Made by a program: the position numbers and the translations under genes. 64,000 bases of DNA from Przewalskia tangutica (taxonomy: Eukaryota > Streptophyta > Magnoliopsida > Solanales > Solanaceae). The notes below the pieces were generated by a model. That model searched no databases and was not told the DNA's origin. It saw only the letters and a list, made by a program, of their open reading frames with translations. Location: NCBI GenBank assembly GCA_029844215.1, contig CM056726.1, forward strand, positions 76,375,548 through 76,439,547, read 5' to 3'. Each line of letters begins with the position of its first letter. Within the stretch, counting starts at the first letter, position 1. Positions 13,655 through 24,132 of this stretch are shown piece by piece.

Positions 13655-13870
13655 TGATGCGAGGAATACCTCATGCGGGTCCGAAAGGGCTTATGCGGGT
13701 TAAATAGTCCCATGCGAGGCGAACCAGTCCTATGCGAGGAATACCTCATGCGGGTCTACACGACCTATGCGGGAGGATACAGTCTATGCGAGGAATACCT
13801 CATGCGGGTCCATACGACCCTTGCGGGTGAAATAGTCCCAAGAGTAGGATTGCTTAATGATACTGCGGGC
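13655..13870 (+). repeat. Degenerate minisatellite in M LTR
   Basis: Repeated ATGCGAGGAATACCTCATGCG and related ATGCGGG blocks; it is the inverted counterpart of the L minisatellite. The frame at 13673-13876 is produced by the repeat and is not a gene. Confidence 0.75.
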
Positions 13871-14460
13871 GAGTGACCCTGCTTTGATCATGAGCCTCCT
13901 ATTTTTATGCAGTAAAGTATACACTTGTTTACTCTCATTGTTAGTAAGGCACAGTGTACTGTTATATGAGTTATCATACATGTCTCCAGTTTTATTTTAG
14001 ACTTATGATTTCACTACAGTACTTTCGGTTTCACATATTTGGTACATGTTGTACTGACCTCCTTCGGGGGGCTGCGTTCATGTCGCAGATAGAGTATACA
14101 GGTTGCTGATCCTCACTTTTAGGATCACTGATTCAGCTGTTGAGAAGCTCCATTACTCCGGAGGCTTATCCCTGGTATTGTCGGTTGTTATACATTCAGG
14201 GGTATGGCGGGGCCCTGTCCCGTCACTGTTGTTATTCTTAGAGGTCTGTAGTCATGTCTAGTGGTTTGGGCTGTAAAGAAAGAATTGTGACTGATGTTTC
14301 TTTTATTATGTATGTTTTACGGAAGGTGGCCTTATCGGCTAACCTGTTGATGTATTATGTCTAAGTATTTTTATGAGTTGTGTATGTTCCGCTGCTATTC
14401 TCTGATGTATACAGTAAGGTGCCCTGTAGGGCACGATCGCGCCCGCCGTCGTGACAAAAG

Positions 14461-14472
14461 TGGTATCAAAGC
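14461..14472 (+). other. M primer binding site, tRNA-Met type
   Basis: TGGTATCAAAGC, one mismatch from the initiator tRNA-Met complement, after an AAAG spacer at the LTR end. Confidence 0.8.
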
Positions 14473-15474
14473 AGTTAGTCCTCGGAAAGTGTCTACAGAC
14501 CGTGTCTAGTAGAGTCTTGATTATCGGTGTGTTGTGCACCACATCTATAATCAGGAGGCTGCAGGACATTTAGGATTGGTTTCCATTCTTCTCACTCTGA
14601 GATCGTGCGATAGAGCTGTGTTGTTAGGGTCGTCTCTCCCTAACGAGTTATGTTGATTGCAGCTATGAGAAAGGCAGCAGTGACCCAGGAAAGATTATGT
14701 GGATTGCGTATCCAGGTTGGTAATGTTTGTAGTAAAGTTGGTATTGTGACATACAGCTATACGGATTTATGTATGAGGGTCGGACGCGTGTTGCCTAGAA
14801 TGATTTTAGATTACCAGGAATTGGTAAGGACTAAATAAATACCGGAAAGGTATGAAATAGTTTAATGAACTCTCATCAAGGTTTTACGTACTAATTTGAG
14901 ATAATTAGGAGATGATGAGCTATCGGAGAAGGAAATAGACCCTTAAGAAGTTTAATTAAGAGACTTAATGGAAGACTATGTTAATAGATTAAGCTACGTG
15001 GTATGATTAAGAGAATGGTATGGGTGAGATCCGTATGGAGTAAGTATGGTTGTTGTGGTCAAGACAACATGATTATGGTATTACGAGAAGTTTTTGTACC
15101 CGTTTACGGGGGGACTGATAAGGTAGGCGTGGAGCAAGGAAATTGCGCGCCTAAGAATGTTGATAACCACCGAGACCTTAGGTATATAAGGCCTTCTCGG
15201 GTAGTAAAAAGTTAAGTCAGGCCAAGGATAAGAGTTAAGTATGACGCCCAGTCGAGTTGAGGACCTATTAAGGGTCGCCCCATAGCCTGAAATGGAATGG
15301 GATCAGTTGATAGTAGTCACGTGGCGAGTCACGCAGTGCAAGGTCCAAGTCTAGTTAATCATTTCACTGGTTCGTGGACACATTCCACCGGAACCAGGTT
15401 GTGAAAGCCGGAAATGGCCTTATGTTGTTTAGAATAGTAACTCCAAAGATTGGAGGCCCGAATCAGTATGAAGG
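14473..15474 (+). other. M interior, no recognised gene
   Basis: The first 120 bp match the leader of the other elements. No Gag start of the usual type follows. A 62-codon frame starts at 14650 with MLIAAMRKAAVTQE, matching nothing I recognise. The stretch 15360-15460 resembles the post-gag part of D and G, so gag was probably deleted or replaced. Confidence 0.5.
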
Positions 15475-15850
15475 TGTTATACCCCGTAGTTCCAGAGTAT
15501 GTAGGTGAGGACGTACGTACAAATGTTTAAGCCCTAATTAGGTTAAATATGAAATTGTGAACTTTCAACGGAAAAGATTCCGAACCTTGTGAAGGAAATT
15601 TTACGTTTTTAATATTTTAACCGATTTCGGATTTTTCCGAGAGATGAAATATTTTGGACCGATAGGAGGGCGACATGTGTCACCCTTAGGTGGCACATGT
15701 TGGACGAAAATAGTGGGCAAGTGGCCAAGTCAAATAGTCAAGTCTTGCAAGATATTTCTTTGGGATAGTGGGAGTAGGTTTGGACGTTTTTTGTGGGGCA
15801 AGTGGAGGCCTTGTTGGACGTTTTTCTTGAGCAAGTGGATGACCACATGT

Positions 15851-15922
15851 CTCTTTGTTGTGGGGGACATATGTCCCAAAGTTGTGGTGGACATATGTCC
15901 CAATGTTGTGGTGGACACTTGG
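15851..15922 (+). repeat. 24-bp tandem repeat in N U3
   Basis: Three exact-length units of 24 bp begin at 15851, 15875 and 15899. The first two end in GACATATGT; the unit joins form the palindrome GACATATGTC. Several overlapping frames on both strands here are products of the repeat. Confidence 0.85.
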
Positions 15923-15994
15923 TGGAAGACTTCACTCACACAAGCAACCCAATCTTCACCCTCCATTTGCTTTAATATTGTCCATTGAGGGTTC

Positions 15995-16002
15995 TATAAA
16001 TA
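15995..16002 (+). promoter_or_regulatory. TATA box in N LTR
   Basis: TATAAATA followed by a C run, then a CTTCTTCATCC stretch near 16019-16031, as in the other LTRs. Long C-rich tracts follow at 16058-16138. Confidence 0.65.
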
Positions 16003-17199
16003 CCCCCCTTAAGTGCAAGACTTCTTCATCCATTAAACAATTTCCAAGTCTCAAAATCCCTCCCCCCTTTGTAGAGTTCTCGTCCAAAGTCTCCCCCCCC
16101 CTTCCTAGTTGTCTCGTCCGAAATCACCCCCCCCCCCTTGGTAGAAAATTGTCTTCTAGTATTGTTACTATTCCAAAATACCTTATCCCAAATCCCTTAT
16201 AGTATTCCCAAGTTACCTCTATACTAAAAGCCCGGAAATACTACTTTATATCCTTTAGTCACAAAACGAAACCCTAGGTAAATCTTCATAGTTGGTTGAA
16301 GTATTAAGTAGAAGTTGGTCAGAAACTTCTAAGGGTTTCTTGGAGCTATCGGAGTGTGCAAATTAGGAGCTAAACGTTGTTCAGGATCGACATTTAATCT
16401 TGGATAATTTTGGGCTTATCGAGGTAATAATCTTTGTCCTTCTATTGTAATTGGAGATTACATATGGTAGTAGTTTAGAATTGAGTATAAGATTAATAGA
16501 AGGATGGTATAAAAGAAGAGAATTGAACTGTACTTACATTGGGCTGTATTTACAGTAGACTTGTGTAGTTTGGCGGGTAGGGAAATGCTGCCCAATTTTC
16601 CGTAGAATAGAGAAACCTCTGCTTAGAATATTCTACAGAGTAGTCTAGACGTTGATAGACGTATTTGACTATTATAGGTTGATACTCTGCGCGCGACATA
16701 TTCGACTTGGCAGGTGGATTTCGCCGAGGAGGTATGTGATTCTTCCATCCTCTTGAGCATGATATTTTTGATATATATATAGTACGGTAGACGTACGTGT
16801 GTTAACTAAAATTGATTTTACTCTGATGTCTTTTGACTTGAGTTTTAAATAATAAGAATCTTGAAGTATTTCAAAAGAGTTATGAATCATTTTTGAAAGA
16901 AAAGTAATACTTGGTTTTTCAACAAGCTTAAGTGTTATACTAGCTTTATGGGAAGTTAGGTATAACGACTTAAGAAAGATAAGAGGAAACGGTTTACTTA
17001 TTTATAAATGATTTCTGAAGGTGTGGTAAGTTGGTTTGATAAGTAGACATATTATGATGCTACGTGTGTTAGTGTCTTGTAAACGTTTGTGTAAAGGGGG
17101 TTCCCTTGTTGTGCTTATGTTGTTTAACGATAAACAGTTGTGCTGATATTATATCACTTACCCCCCTGACTTGTTATGCCGAGGGTTAGCCGCCCCCGA

Positions 17200-17415
17200 T
17201 GCGAGGAATACCTCATGCGGGTCTGTGTGACCTATGCGGAGCTGCGGGAGTTCCAGGATGATCACTCCGGGTGTGTTACCCGATGCGAGGAATACCTCAT
17301 GCGGTCTGTGTGACTATGCGGACTGCGGGAGTCTAGGTTGATGCCGAGGGTTAGCTACCCCCGATGCGAGGAATACCTCATGCGGACCTAGGTGGTCTAT
17401 GCGGACTGCGGGAGT
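17200..17415 (+). repeat. GCGG-rich degenerate minisatellite in N LTR
   Basis: About 2.5 copies of a unit of roughly 90 bp containing CGATGCGAGGAATACCTCATG and TATGCGGACTGCGGGAGTCC blocks. Confidence 0.7.
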
Positions 17416-18030
17416 CCAGAAATAGGCTCGCATAATGATACTATAGGCGATTGGCCTTGCTTCGATTATTAGTGGCCTAGAAAAGACCAGTTACATTATA
17501 TCTATTTTGCTCTTGTCTATGCTGTGGCACTATGTGCGGTTGAATTGGTTGTATTTGTAAGTGGTTTTAAAATGCTTTGATTTCATTTCAAGATTTCTGA
17601 TTTCACATACTTGGTACTGTTATCTTGACCTCCTTCAGTGCGTTCATGCCGCAGTAGAGTTACTCTGTTGTTGGTCCCGCTCCTAGGATCACCGTTTACG
17701 CTTTTGGGAAAGCCCGTTTCTCGGAGGCTTGTCTTTTGGGTATGATCTCCCGCCATTGTAGCTTTATGTACATTCGGGGTATGGCGGGCCTGTCCGCCAT
17801 AGTTGTTTACATTCCTAAGTGCAGTAGTCTGTTGTAAAGTTGGGATGTAACTATTCACTCTTGATGTATATATACATGCCGAAAGGCAATCTTTTCTTGG
17901 ATAAACTGTGTCTCATTTTACATATGTTTCATGTCTTGTTTTTATATTCCGCTGGTTACTCTGATGTATGTCTACTTGGGTGCCCGGGTAAGACACCAGT
18001 CACGGGCCCGGGATCGGGTCGTGACAAAAG

Positions 18031-18042
18031 TGGTATCAGAGC
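18031..18042 (+). other. N primer binding site, perfect tRNA-Met match
   Basis: TGGTATCAGAGC matches the complement of the plant initiator tRNA-Met 3' end exactly, four bases after the LTR. Confidence 0.92.
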
Positions 18043-18234
18043 AGTTAATCCTGGGAAAGTGTCTACAGACCGTATCTAGTAGAGTCTTGATTATCGGTGT
18101 GTTGTGCACAACACCAATAATCAGGAGGCTATAGGATATTTAGGATTGGTTTCCATTCTTCTCACTCTGAGATCGTGCCTTAGAGATGTGTTATAAGTTG
18201 GACCCCTTTAACATACTTCTTTTCTGTACCAGTT

Positions 18235-18330
18235 ATGCCTTCACGCAAGGCAAACCGGGCCCAGAAGGGCAAGGCAGCCGAGGGAGCTGCTAGTAGGACA
18301 CAGAGGGTCACGAGGGCACAGGCCCAACCC
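18235..18330 (+). pseudogene. gag: Gag N-terminus of element N (32 codons)
   Basis: The frame begins MPSRKANRAQKGKAAEGAAS and closely resembles the first codons of A's Gag. The start lies 208 nt after the LTR, the same leader length as in A. At 18330/18331 the frame stops abruptly and joins the interior of A's 5' LTR, so everything after the basic N-terminal stretch is lost. It cannot make a working capsid. It marks the left boundary of the deletion that came with or followed insertion of A. Confidence 0.8.
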
Positions 18331-18595
18331 TAAACTCGCGTAGGGTAAATTCCGGCTATGTCAATTATAATTTTTGCGAATTTTTCCGAGAGACGAAACA
18401 TTTTGTACCAACGGGAGGGTGACAATTGGACGGCAAAAATGGGCATTGTTGGCACGTTTTTTGTGCCTTGCACAAAGTCAAGGAGTTGGTAGGATATTTG
18501 TGTAGTAGATGGATAAGGACACTTGGGTGAATCTCCACCCTACACTTGCCTTGCACTTGGCATCATCTTGGCCATTGGTTGGCCATTTCTTGACC

Positions 18596-18631
18596 TATAA
18601 ATACCCCCCTTAAGATGAAGAGTTCTTCATC
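18596..18631 (+). promoter_or_regulatory. A 5' LTR core promoter: TATA box and start-site hairpin
   Basis: TATAAATA at 18596-18603 with CCATTGG (inverted CCAAT) about 25 bp upstream. From 18614 to 18631 an inverted repeat with 8-bp arms GATGAAGA / TCTTCATC and a 2-nt loop lies 18-35 bp downstream of the TATA start, where transcription should begin. Confidence 0.65.
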
Positions 18632-19352
18632 CACAAATCATTTCTCCAAGTCTTGAAAAATCCCTCCCCTCTCTTGTAGTGTTTTCGTCCAAACACTCCC
18701 CCTCCCCCCTTGAGAAAGCCTTGGCCGAATACCCCCATAAAGAAGCCCTAGCCAAACACTACCCCTTGGTAGATAATTGTCTTCCAAATACCCTAGCCCA
18801 ATTCCTTATAGTATTTTAGTAGAAGTTGTTGGGAACTTCTAAGGGTTCTTGGAGCTATCAGGCGATACAAATTAGGAGCTAAACCTTGCTCAGGAGCGAC
18901 TTTTAACTTGGATAATTTTGGGCTTACCGAGGTAAATACTCTTGTCCTTCTATTGTAATTGGATATTACATATAAGAATAGTTAAGACTTGAGTATAAGA
19001 TATGAAAGAATATTAATGAATAGAATTGAACTGTTATCACAGTAGAAGGGTTTAAAAGAAGAATAATTGAACTATACTTACTTAGGACTGTTTTCACAGT
19101 AGACTTGAGTAGCTCACCGGGTAGGGAAGTGCTGCCCGATTTTCCGTAGAATAGAGGACCCTCTGCTTAGAACTGTTTACAGAGTAGTCTAGACGTTGAT
19201 AGACGTGTCTGACTATTATAGGTTGATTCTCTGCGCGCGACATATTCAACTTGGCAGGTGGTTTTCGCCGAGAAGGTATGTGATTCTTCCTATACTCTTG
19301 AGCATGATATTTTAAATATATATATAGTACGGTAGACGTACGAGTGTTAACT

Positions 19353-19426
19353 GAATAATAATTACGGCAATGTCTTTTGACTTAAGCCTGAATAATAACT
19401 ACGGCAATGTCTTTTGACTTAAGCCT
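19353..19426 (+). repeat. Two tandem 37-bp cassettes in A 5' LTR
   Basis: Units at 19353-19389 and 19390-19426 contain GGCAATGTCTTTTGACTTAA and differ by one or two bases. They sit just after the GTACGGTAGACGTAC motif at 19327-19341. The same pair is at about 26760-26833 in the 3' LTR. Confidence 0.85.
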
Positions 19427-19769
19427 GAATAATAAAAGATCTTGAAGCATTTCAAAAGAATACTGAATCATTTTTAACAGAAGAGAAACAGTTGGCTTTT
19501 AAAAGCTTAAGAGTTATACTAGCTTTATGGGAAGTTAGGTATAACAACTTAAGAAGGATAAAAAGAACTGTTTACTTATTTGCTTATAAAAACCTTGTAT
19601 TGATTTTTGTAAGGTATAGTAAGATTGATTGATAAATAAACATATTATGATGCTACGTGTGTTAGTGATGTTATGAAAGGGGGGTCATTCTTGTTGTGCT
19701 TACGTTGCTAAACGGTAAGTCAGTTGTACTGTTATTATATCACCTACCCCCTTGACTTATTATACCGAG

Positions 19770-20040
19770 GGCTTTCCACCCTTGATGTGGGTCTATACGG
19801 CCTATGCGGTCTGTGAGACTATGCGGAGCTGCGGGAGTTCCAGGATTGATCATTCCGGGTGTTTTAGCCCGATGCGGGGGATGCCCTATGCGGTCTGTGT
19901 GACTATGCGGTCTATTGAGACTATGCGGACTGCGGGAGTCCAGGAGGGTACCGGGGGTTAGCTACCCCCGATGCGAGGAATACCTCATGCGGGTCTGTGT
20001 GTGACCTATGCGGACTACGGGAAGTCCAGGACTAGGCACG
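19770..20040 (+). repeat. GCGG-rich minisatellite in A 5' LTR
   Basis: Repeats of TATGCGG(A/T)CTGCGGGAGT-type blocks mixed with GATGCGAGGAATACCTC. It is one unit longer than the copy in the 3' LTR. Confidence 0.75.
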
Positions 20041-20655
20041 CATAATGATACTATGGGCGATTGGCCTTGCTTCGATCATTCGCGGCCTAGGAAAGACCAG
20101 TTACATTATATCTATTAGTGTTCTTGTTTGTGATATGACACTATGTGCAATTGAACTGATTGTATTTGCAAATGGTTTTAAATACTTTGATTTCATTTAA
20201 GTACTTTACAGTTTCACATACTTGGTACCTGTTGTACTGACCTCCTTCGGGGGGCTGCGTTCATGCCGCAGGTAAGGGCAAGCAGGTGCTAGATCCACAT
20301 CCTTAGGATCTTTGCTTTGGTGTCGGGAGCTCCATCTTCTCCGGAGGCTCTACTTTTTGGGTATGATCTCCCTGTATTGTAGATAGTTTTTGTACATTCA
20401 GGGTATGGCGGGCCCTGTCCCGCCATAGTTGTTTACTTCCTTAGAGGTCTGTAGTCCTATTGTACAGTTGGGATGTAACTGCAAAACTTGGGTTATATAT
20501 ATATGCCGAAAGGCAAGCTTTTCATCAGATAAACTGTTTTCTCTTTCCATAATGTTTCTTGTCTTGTCTTATGTTCCGCTGATTACTCTGATTTATGACT
20601 ACTTGGGTGCCCGGGTAAGGCACGATCCACGGGCCCGAGCAGGTCGTGACAAAAG

Positions 20656-20666
20656 TGGTATCGAGC
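20656..20666 (+). other. A primer binding site
   Basis: TGGTATCGAGC after AAAG; one base short of the tRNA-Met complement at the CAG, unlike the perfect site in N. Because the tRNA fixes this sequence, the change is probably a reading error. Confidence 0.8.
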
Positions 20667-20858
20667 GATTAATCCTCGGAAAGTGTCTACATACCGTATC
20701 TAGTAGAGTCTTGATTATCGGTGTGTTGTGCACCACACCAATAATCAGGAGGCTATAGGATATTTAGGATTGGTTTCCATTCTTCTCACTCTGAGATCGT
20801 GCCTTAGCGATGTGTTATAAGTTGGACCCCTCTAACGTATTCCTTTTCTGTAACAGTT

Positions 20859-22252
20859 ATGCCTCCACGTAAGGCAACCCGGGCCCAGAAGGGCAAGGCA
20901 TCCGAGGGAGCTGCTAGTATGACACCGAGAGTCACGAGGTCACAGGCCCAGTTCTTACCCGAGGCGATACCTCAGACGGCGAGTTCCATGACGCCGCCGG
21001 CCCCAGCAGAGACCACAGTACCCACACCTCATCCCGCGGCACGGGCGGAGGAGTTAGGGTCTGAGAGATGGCCCGGCTATTGGCAGATCGTGGACACATG
21101 AGGGACTGGATCTGGCAGTTCGATTCCGGCCCAGTAGTACCCGTGGTTCACCCGAGGGCAGATAGTTTGAGGCTACGAGATTTCCTGAGTTGTAGCCCGC
21201 CAGAGTTTTATGGGTCGAGGTCGGAGGATGATCCGTCGGAGTTCATCTGTCAGTTACAGAGGATTATGAGGTTGATCAGGGCGTCAGAGATCGAGTCCGT
21301 GATCTTCGGTTCGCATCGGCTGCGTGATACCGCAGTCGATTGGTTTGATTCATGGGAGTTATCCCGGGGAGAGCACGCGTCCCCAGCTACTTGGGATGAG
21401 TTCTCGGAGGCTTTCCTCACTCACTTCTTGCCTCCACAGATGAGGAGGGCGCGGGCCGACAAATTTTTGTTACTGAGACAGAGGGGACGCACAGTTAGGG
21501 AGTACAATGTCGAGTTCGATTCTTTGGCTCGATATGTCCCTGCATTGGTAGCGGATATGGAGGACAGGGTGCATCGCTATGTCACCGGGCTAGATGATTA
21601 TATGGCCGAGTCTTGTGCGGGTGTGGCTCTTCAGCCAGGCATGGACATTACCCGTATGCAGGCTCATGCACTTGGATGCGAGGAGCGCAGAGACCGACGA
21701 GTCGACAGATATCAGCATCAGAAGAAGGCCAAGACGGCCGGTTCTTTTGGTAGTTCTCGGGGTGGACGGCCTCAGCAGCAGTCTAGATTTGCACCCCAAC
21801 CAGCTCAGAGCACTCCCACATCATTGTCAGTACAGCCAGAGTATTCGGGGGCAGGTCAGGGCCCCAGGACTTCGGATTTCAAGGGTAGCAAGAGTGCTAA
21901 CCGATCGAGGTCTGCTCAGTGTATCCGTTGTGGTAGATTCCATCCAGGGAGCTGTAGTACTACTCCGGGAGCTTGCTATACTTGTGGCCAGCAGGGTCAT
22001 TTTTCGAGGGCTTGTCCGACCGGCGTGGCCGGTGGTAGGGCTCACCACAGATCTGTGCGGTTCGCCGTCTCCTCAGCTACTCGCCCGAGGCGTGGTACTC
22101 ATGGGCGGCCAGGTCGCGATGCAGGTCGTGGCGCGGTCCAGCTTCTAGCGGTCCTCGAATCGCATTTATGCCTTGTCCACCGGCAGACTGTGAGGCCTCA
22201 CCGATGTCGCCACAGTACCTTATCGGTCTCGATTATGATGTGTATGCCTTGA
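20859..22252 (+). CDS. gag: Gag polyprotein of element A (one frame break)
   Basis: Capsid and nucleocapsid precursor that packages the element's RNA in cytoplasmic particles. The start at 20859 (MPPRKATRAQ) is 207 nt after the LTR. That frame ends at 21101; the body continues in another frame from about 21068, so one base appears lost near 21066. The capsid domain (about 21200-21545) holds FYGSR, DWFDSWE, THFLPPQMRRAR and REYNVEFDSLARYVP, a typical Retrotrans_gag pattern. A CX2CX3HX3C-like stretch at about 21930 precedes a proper CCHC knuckle CYTCGQQGHFSRAC (21974-22015). In relatives gag and pol form one frame; here protease follows in a different frame, again after an indel. This is the longest open stretch in the window (394 codons). 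Confidence 0.88.
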
Positions 22253-23520
22253 TAGATCCGGGTTCTACTATGTCCTATATATCTCCCTCGTTGCTAGTAG
22301 GATAGGATAGAGCCCGAGTCCATGACCACTTCGAGGTAGCTACGCCAGTGGGTGGTTCGGTGGTAGCTCGGCGGGTATATAGAGCTTGTCCAGTGACTTT
22401 ATGCGGTCGTCAGACCCTAGCAGACTTGATAGAGCTGGACATGACTGATTTCGACGTGATCATGGGCATGGATTGGCTAGCTTCTTGCTATGCCAATGTA
22501 GACTGCAGGGAGAGAGTGGTACGGTTCCAGTTTCCTGGGGAGTCGGTTATTGAGTGGGAGGGGAACACTGTGTCGCCGCGGGGTAGGTTTATTTCCTACC
22601 TCAAGGCTAGGAAGATGGTGCATAAGGGGTATATCTACCATCTCGTTCGGGTGTTTGATATCGAGGTCGCGGTGGATTTCATCGATTCGAGTCGAGAGTT
22701 CCCGACGTGTTTCGCACGACCTCCGTATCCTCCCGAGGGAGATAGAGTTTTGTATTGATGTGCTGCCAGACACTCGGCCTATTTCCATTCCGCCATACAG
22801 AATGGCACCTGCCGAGTTGAGAGAGTTGAAGGACCAGCTGAGGGATTTGCTGGAGAAGGGTTTCATCAGACCTAGTGTTTCTCCCTGGGGAGCGCCGGTA
22901 TTGTTCGTGAAGAAGAAGGACGGGACGCTGCGCATGTGTTGATTACAAACGGTGAACAAGGTGACCATTAAACGAATACCCTTCCGTGATTGATGATTTG
23001 TTCGACCAGGTGCGAGTGCGAGATGTTTCTCCAAGATTGATCTGCGATCGGGCTATCATCAGTGCAGTCGAGAGGCGGATGTCCCTAGGATCGCATTCCG
23101 ACGTGCGGGCATTATGAGTTCGTGGTCATGTCTTTTGGTTTGACCAATGCTCGCGGTATTCATGGATTTGATGAACCGAGTGTTCAAACCATTTTTGGAC
23201 ACGCTTGTGATAGTGTTCATTGATGATATCTTGGTTTATTCTCGCCGGAGCGAGAGCATCCGAGCATTTGAGGTATCTTTGAGAGTCCTCCAGGACCAGC
23301 AGTTATACGCCAAGTTTTCCAAATGTGAGTTTTGGTTAACTTCGGTGGCTTTTTGGGCATATTGTCGGGGCCGATGGTATTCAGGTGGATACGGCCAAGA
23401 TCGAGGCGATCGAGGACTTGGCCTGCACCTACTACTCCGGCAGAGGTTCGCTTTGGGCCTTGCAGTTATTATCGGCGGTTCGTAGAAGTTTGCTTCTATC
23501 TACGCCCCATTGACTAGGCC
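22200..23520 (+). pseudogene. pol: Pol of element A: protease and reverse transcriptase, frameshifted
   Basis: The aspartic protease active site reads ALIDPGSTMSY (DPGS at 22255-22266). Its C-terminal part [20 protein letters not shown] lies in the frame 22348-22758. The linker and RT fingers follow in another frame ([19 protein letters not shown], then [20 protein letters not shown], to 22942). The RT palm motif is [10 protein letters not shown], with FIDD at 23216-23227, the usual form in this clade instead of YVDD. At least four frame changes separate these blocks, several at CAG or CTG sites. The enzymes would process Gag-Pol and copy element RNA inside particles. Identity is clear from motif order; function as written is lost. 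Confidence 0.85.
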
Positions 23521-23556
23521 GACTCGTAAGCGGCTAAGTTTCAGATGGACTGATGC

Positions 23557-24132
23557 TTGTGGCGGGGTTTCCGATTCTTGAAGGAGGCGACGACCGCCCC
23601 CGTTCTTACTCTTCCAGAGGGTCCAGACGGTTATGTCGTGTATTGTGATGCGTCAGGCATCGGGTTGGGATGTGTGTTGATGCAGCAGGGCAAGGTTATA
23701 GCGTATGCATCCCGACAGCTGAAGAAACACGAGAGAAACTACCCCACCCATGATTTGGAGTTGGCAGCGGTGATTCACGCCTTGAAGATCTGGAGGCACC
23801 ATTTGTATGGGGTTCATGTGGATATTTATACAGACCACAAGAGCCTCCAGTATATCTTCAGCCAGAGGGAGCTGAACTTACGACAGATACGGTGGTTAGA
23901 GCTGCTCAAGGATTATGATGTTGACATCCTGTACCACCCGGGGAAGGCCAATGTTGTGGCAGATGCTCTTAGTCGTAGATCGATGGGTAGCCTATCAGAT
24001 GTGCAGCCAGAGAGGAGGGGCATGGTTCGCGATTTGCATCAGTTAGCGAGCCTTGGTGTCCGTTTGATTGATTCTGATAGCAGTGGGGTTCGAGTTCGAG
24101 AGGTTGCGAGTCTTCCATCGCCGGCGAGGTGA
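23557..24132 (+). CDS. pol: Pol of element A: RNase H segment, open for 191 codons
   Basis: Ribonuclease H domain that removes template RNA during reverse transcription. It keeps catalytic acidic residues in [10 protein letters not shown] (D31), HDLELAAV (E68) and IYTDHKSL (D93), and the trailing DALSRR. It is one unbroken frame, with the end of the RT connection at its start and the entry to the integrase at its end ([14 protein letters not shown]). It is part of the polyprotein and has no start codon of its own; the first ATG is incidental. Confidence 0.85.
   Translation: MWRGFRFLKEATTAPVLTLPEGPDGYVVYCDASGIGLGCVLMQQGKVIAYASRQLKKHERNYPTHDLELAAVIHALKIWRHHLYGVHVDIYTDHKSLQYIFSQRELNLRQIRWLELLKDYDVDILYHPGKANVVADALSRRSMGSLSDVQPERRGMVRDLHQLASLGVRLIDSDSSGVRVREVASLPSPAR

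Larger units (their letters stand above)
11440..14456 (+). repeat. M 5' LTR (3017 bp)
   Basis: It starts TGTTACACCCCGG and ends CGTCGTGACA. Together with L it forms an inverted pair almost without spacer. Within it are the U3 palindrome, the conserved GTACGGTAGACGTAC motif (12838-12852), a minisatellite and the shared tail from about 13975. No gene. Confidence 0.88.
11440..15474 (+). mobile_element. Element M: LTR element with short non-coding interior, 3' part lost
   Basis: A complete 5' LTR (11440-14456) and primer site are followed by about 1 kb of interior, then by the inserted N LTR. The interior lacks gag core and pol motifs. Its last part (about 15360-15460) matches the post-gag region of the gag-only elements. 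M sits in the head part of L. Its own 3' LTR is not in the window. Confidence 0.75.
15475..18026 (+). repeat. N 5' LTR (2552 bp)
   Basis: TGTTATACCCCG head and GTCGTGACA tail, with primer site following. It differs from A's LTR by many substitutions and an extra part at about 15700-15960. The U3 palindrome here reads GGGCGACATGTGTCACCC (15665-15682), with imperfect arms. No gene. Confidence 0.87.
18331..20651 (+). repeat. A 5' LTR, head missing
   Basis: Aligns from 25721 of the 3' LTR onwards; the equivalent of 25589-25720 is absent. It also lacks one arm of the U3 palindrome (near 18416-18430) and carries about 88 bp more minisatellite (19942-20028) than the 3' LTR. Ends GTCGTGACA with primer site after it. 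Confidence 0.88.

Noticed and set aside
15644..16202. Several 110-codon frames in N's LTR (Cys and Trp rich)
   Set aside because: They read through the 24-bp repeat and C-rich leader of an LTR. Other LTRs of the family do not keep the frame.
18031..18042. Possible tRNA gene at the tRNA-like sequence
   Set aside because: Only 12 bases match, directly after an LTR. It is the primer binding site; no cloverleaf, A box or B box is visible.
22477..23034. Minus-strand frame of 185 codons over A's RT, and a similar 219-codon frame at 27977-28636
   Set aside because: Both are antisense to well-recognised RT motifs on the plus strand, and both arise from the same underlying sequence.
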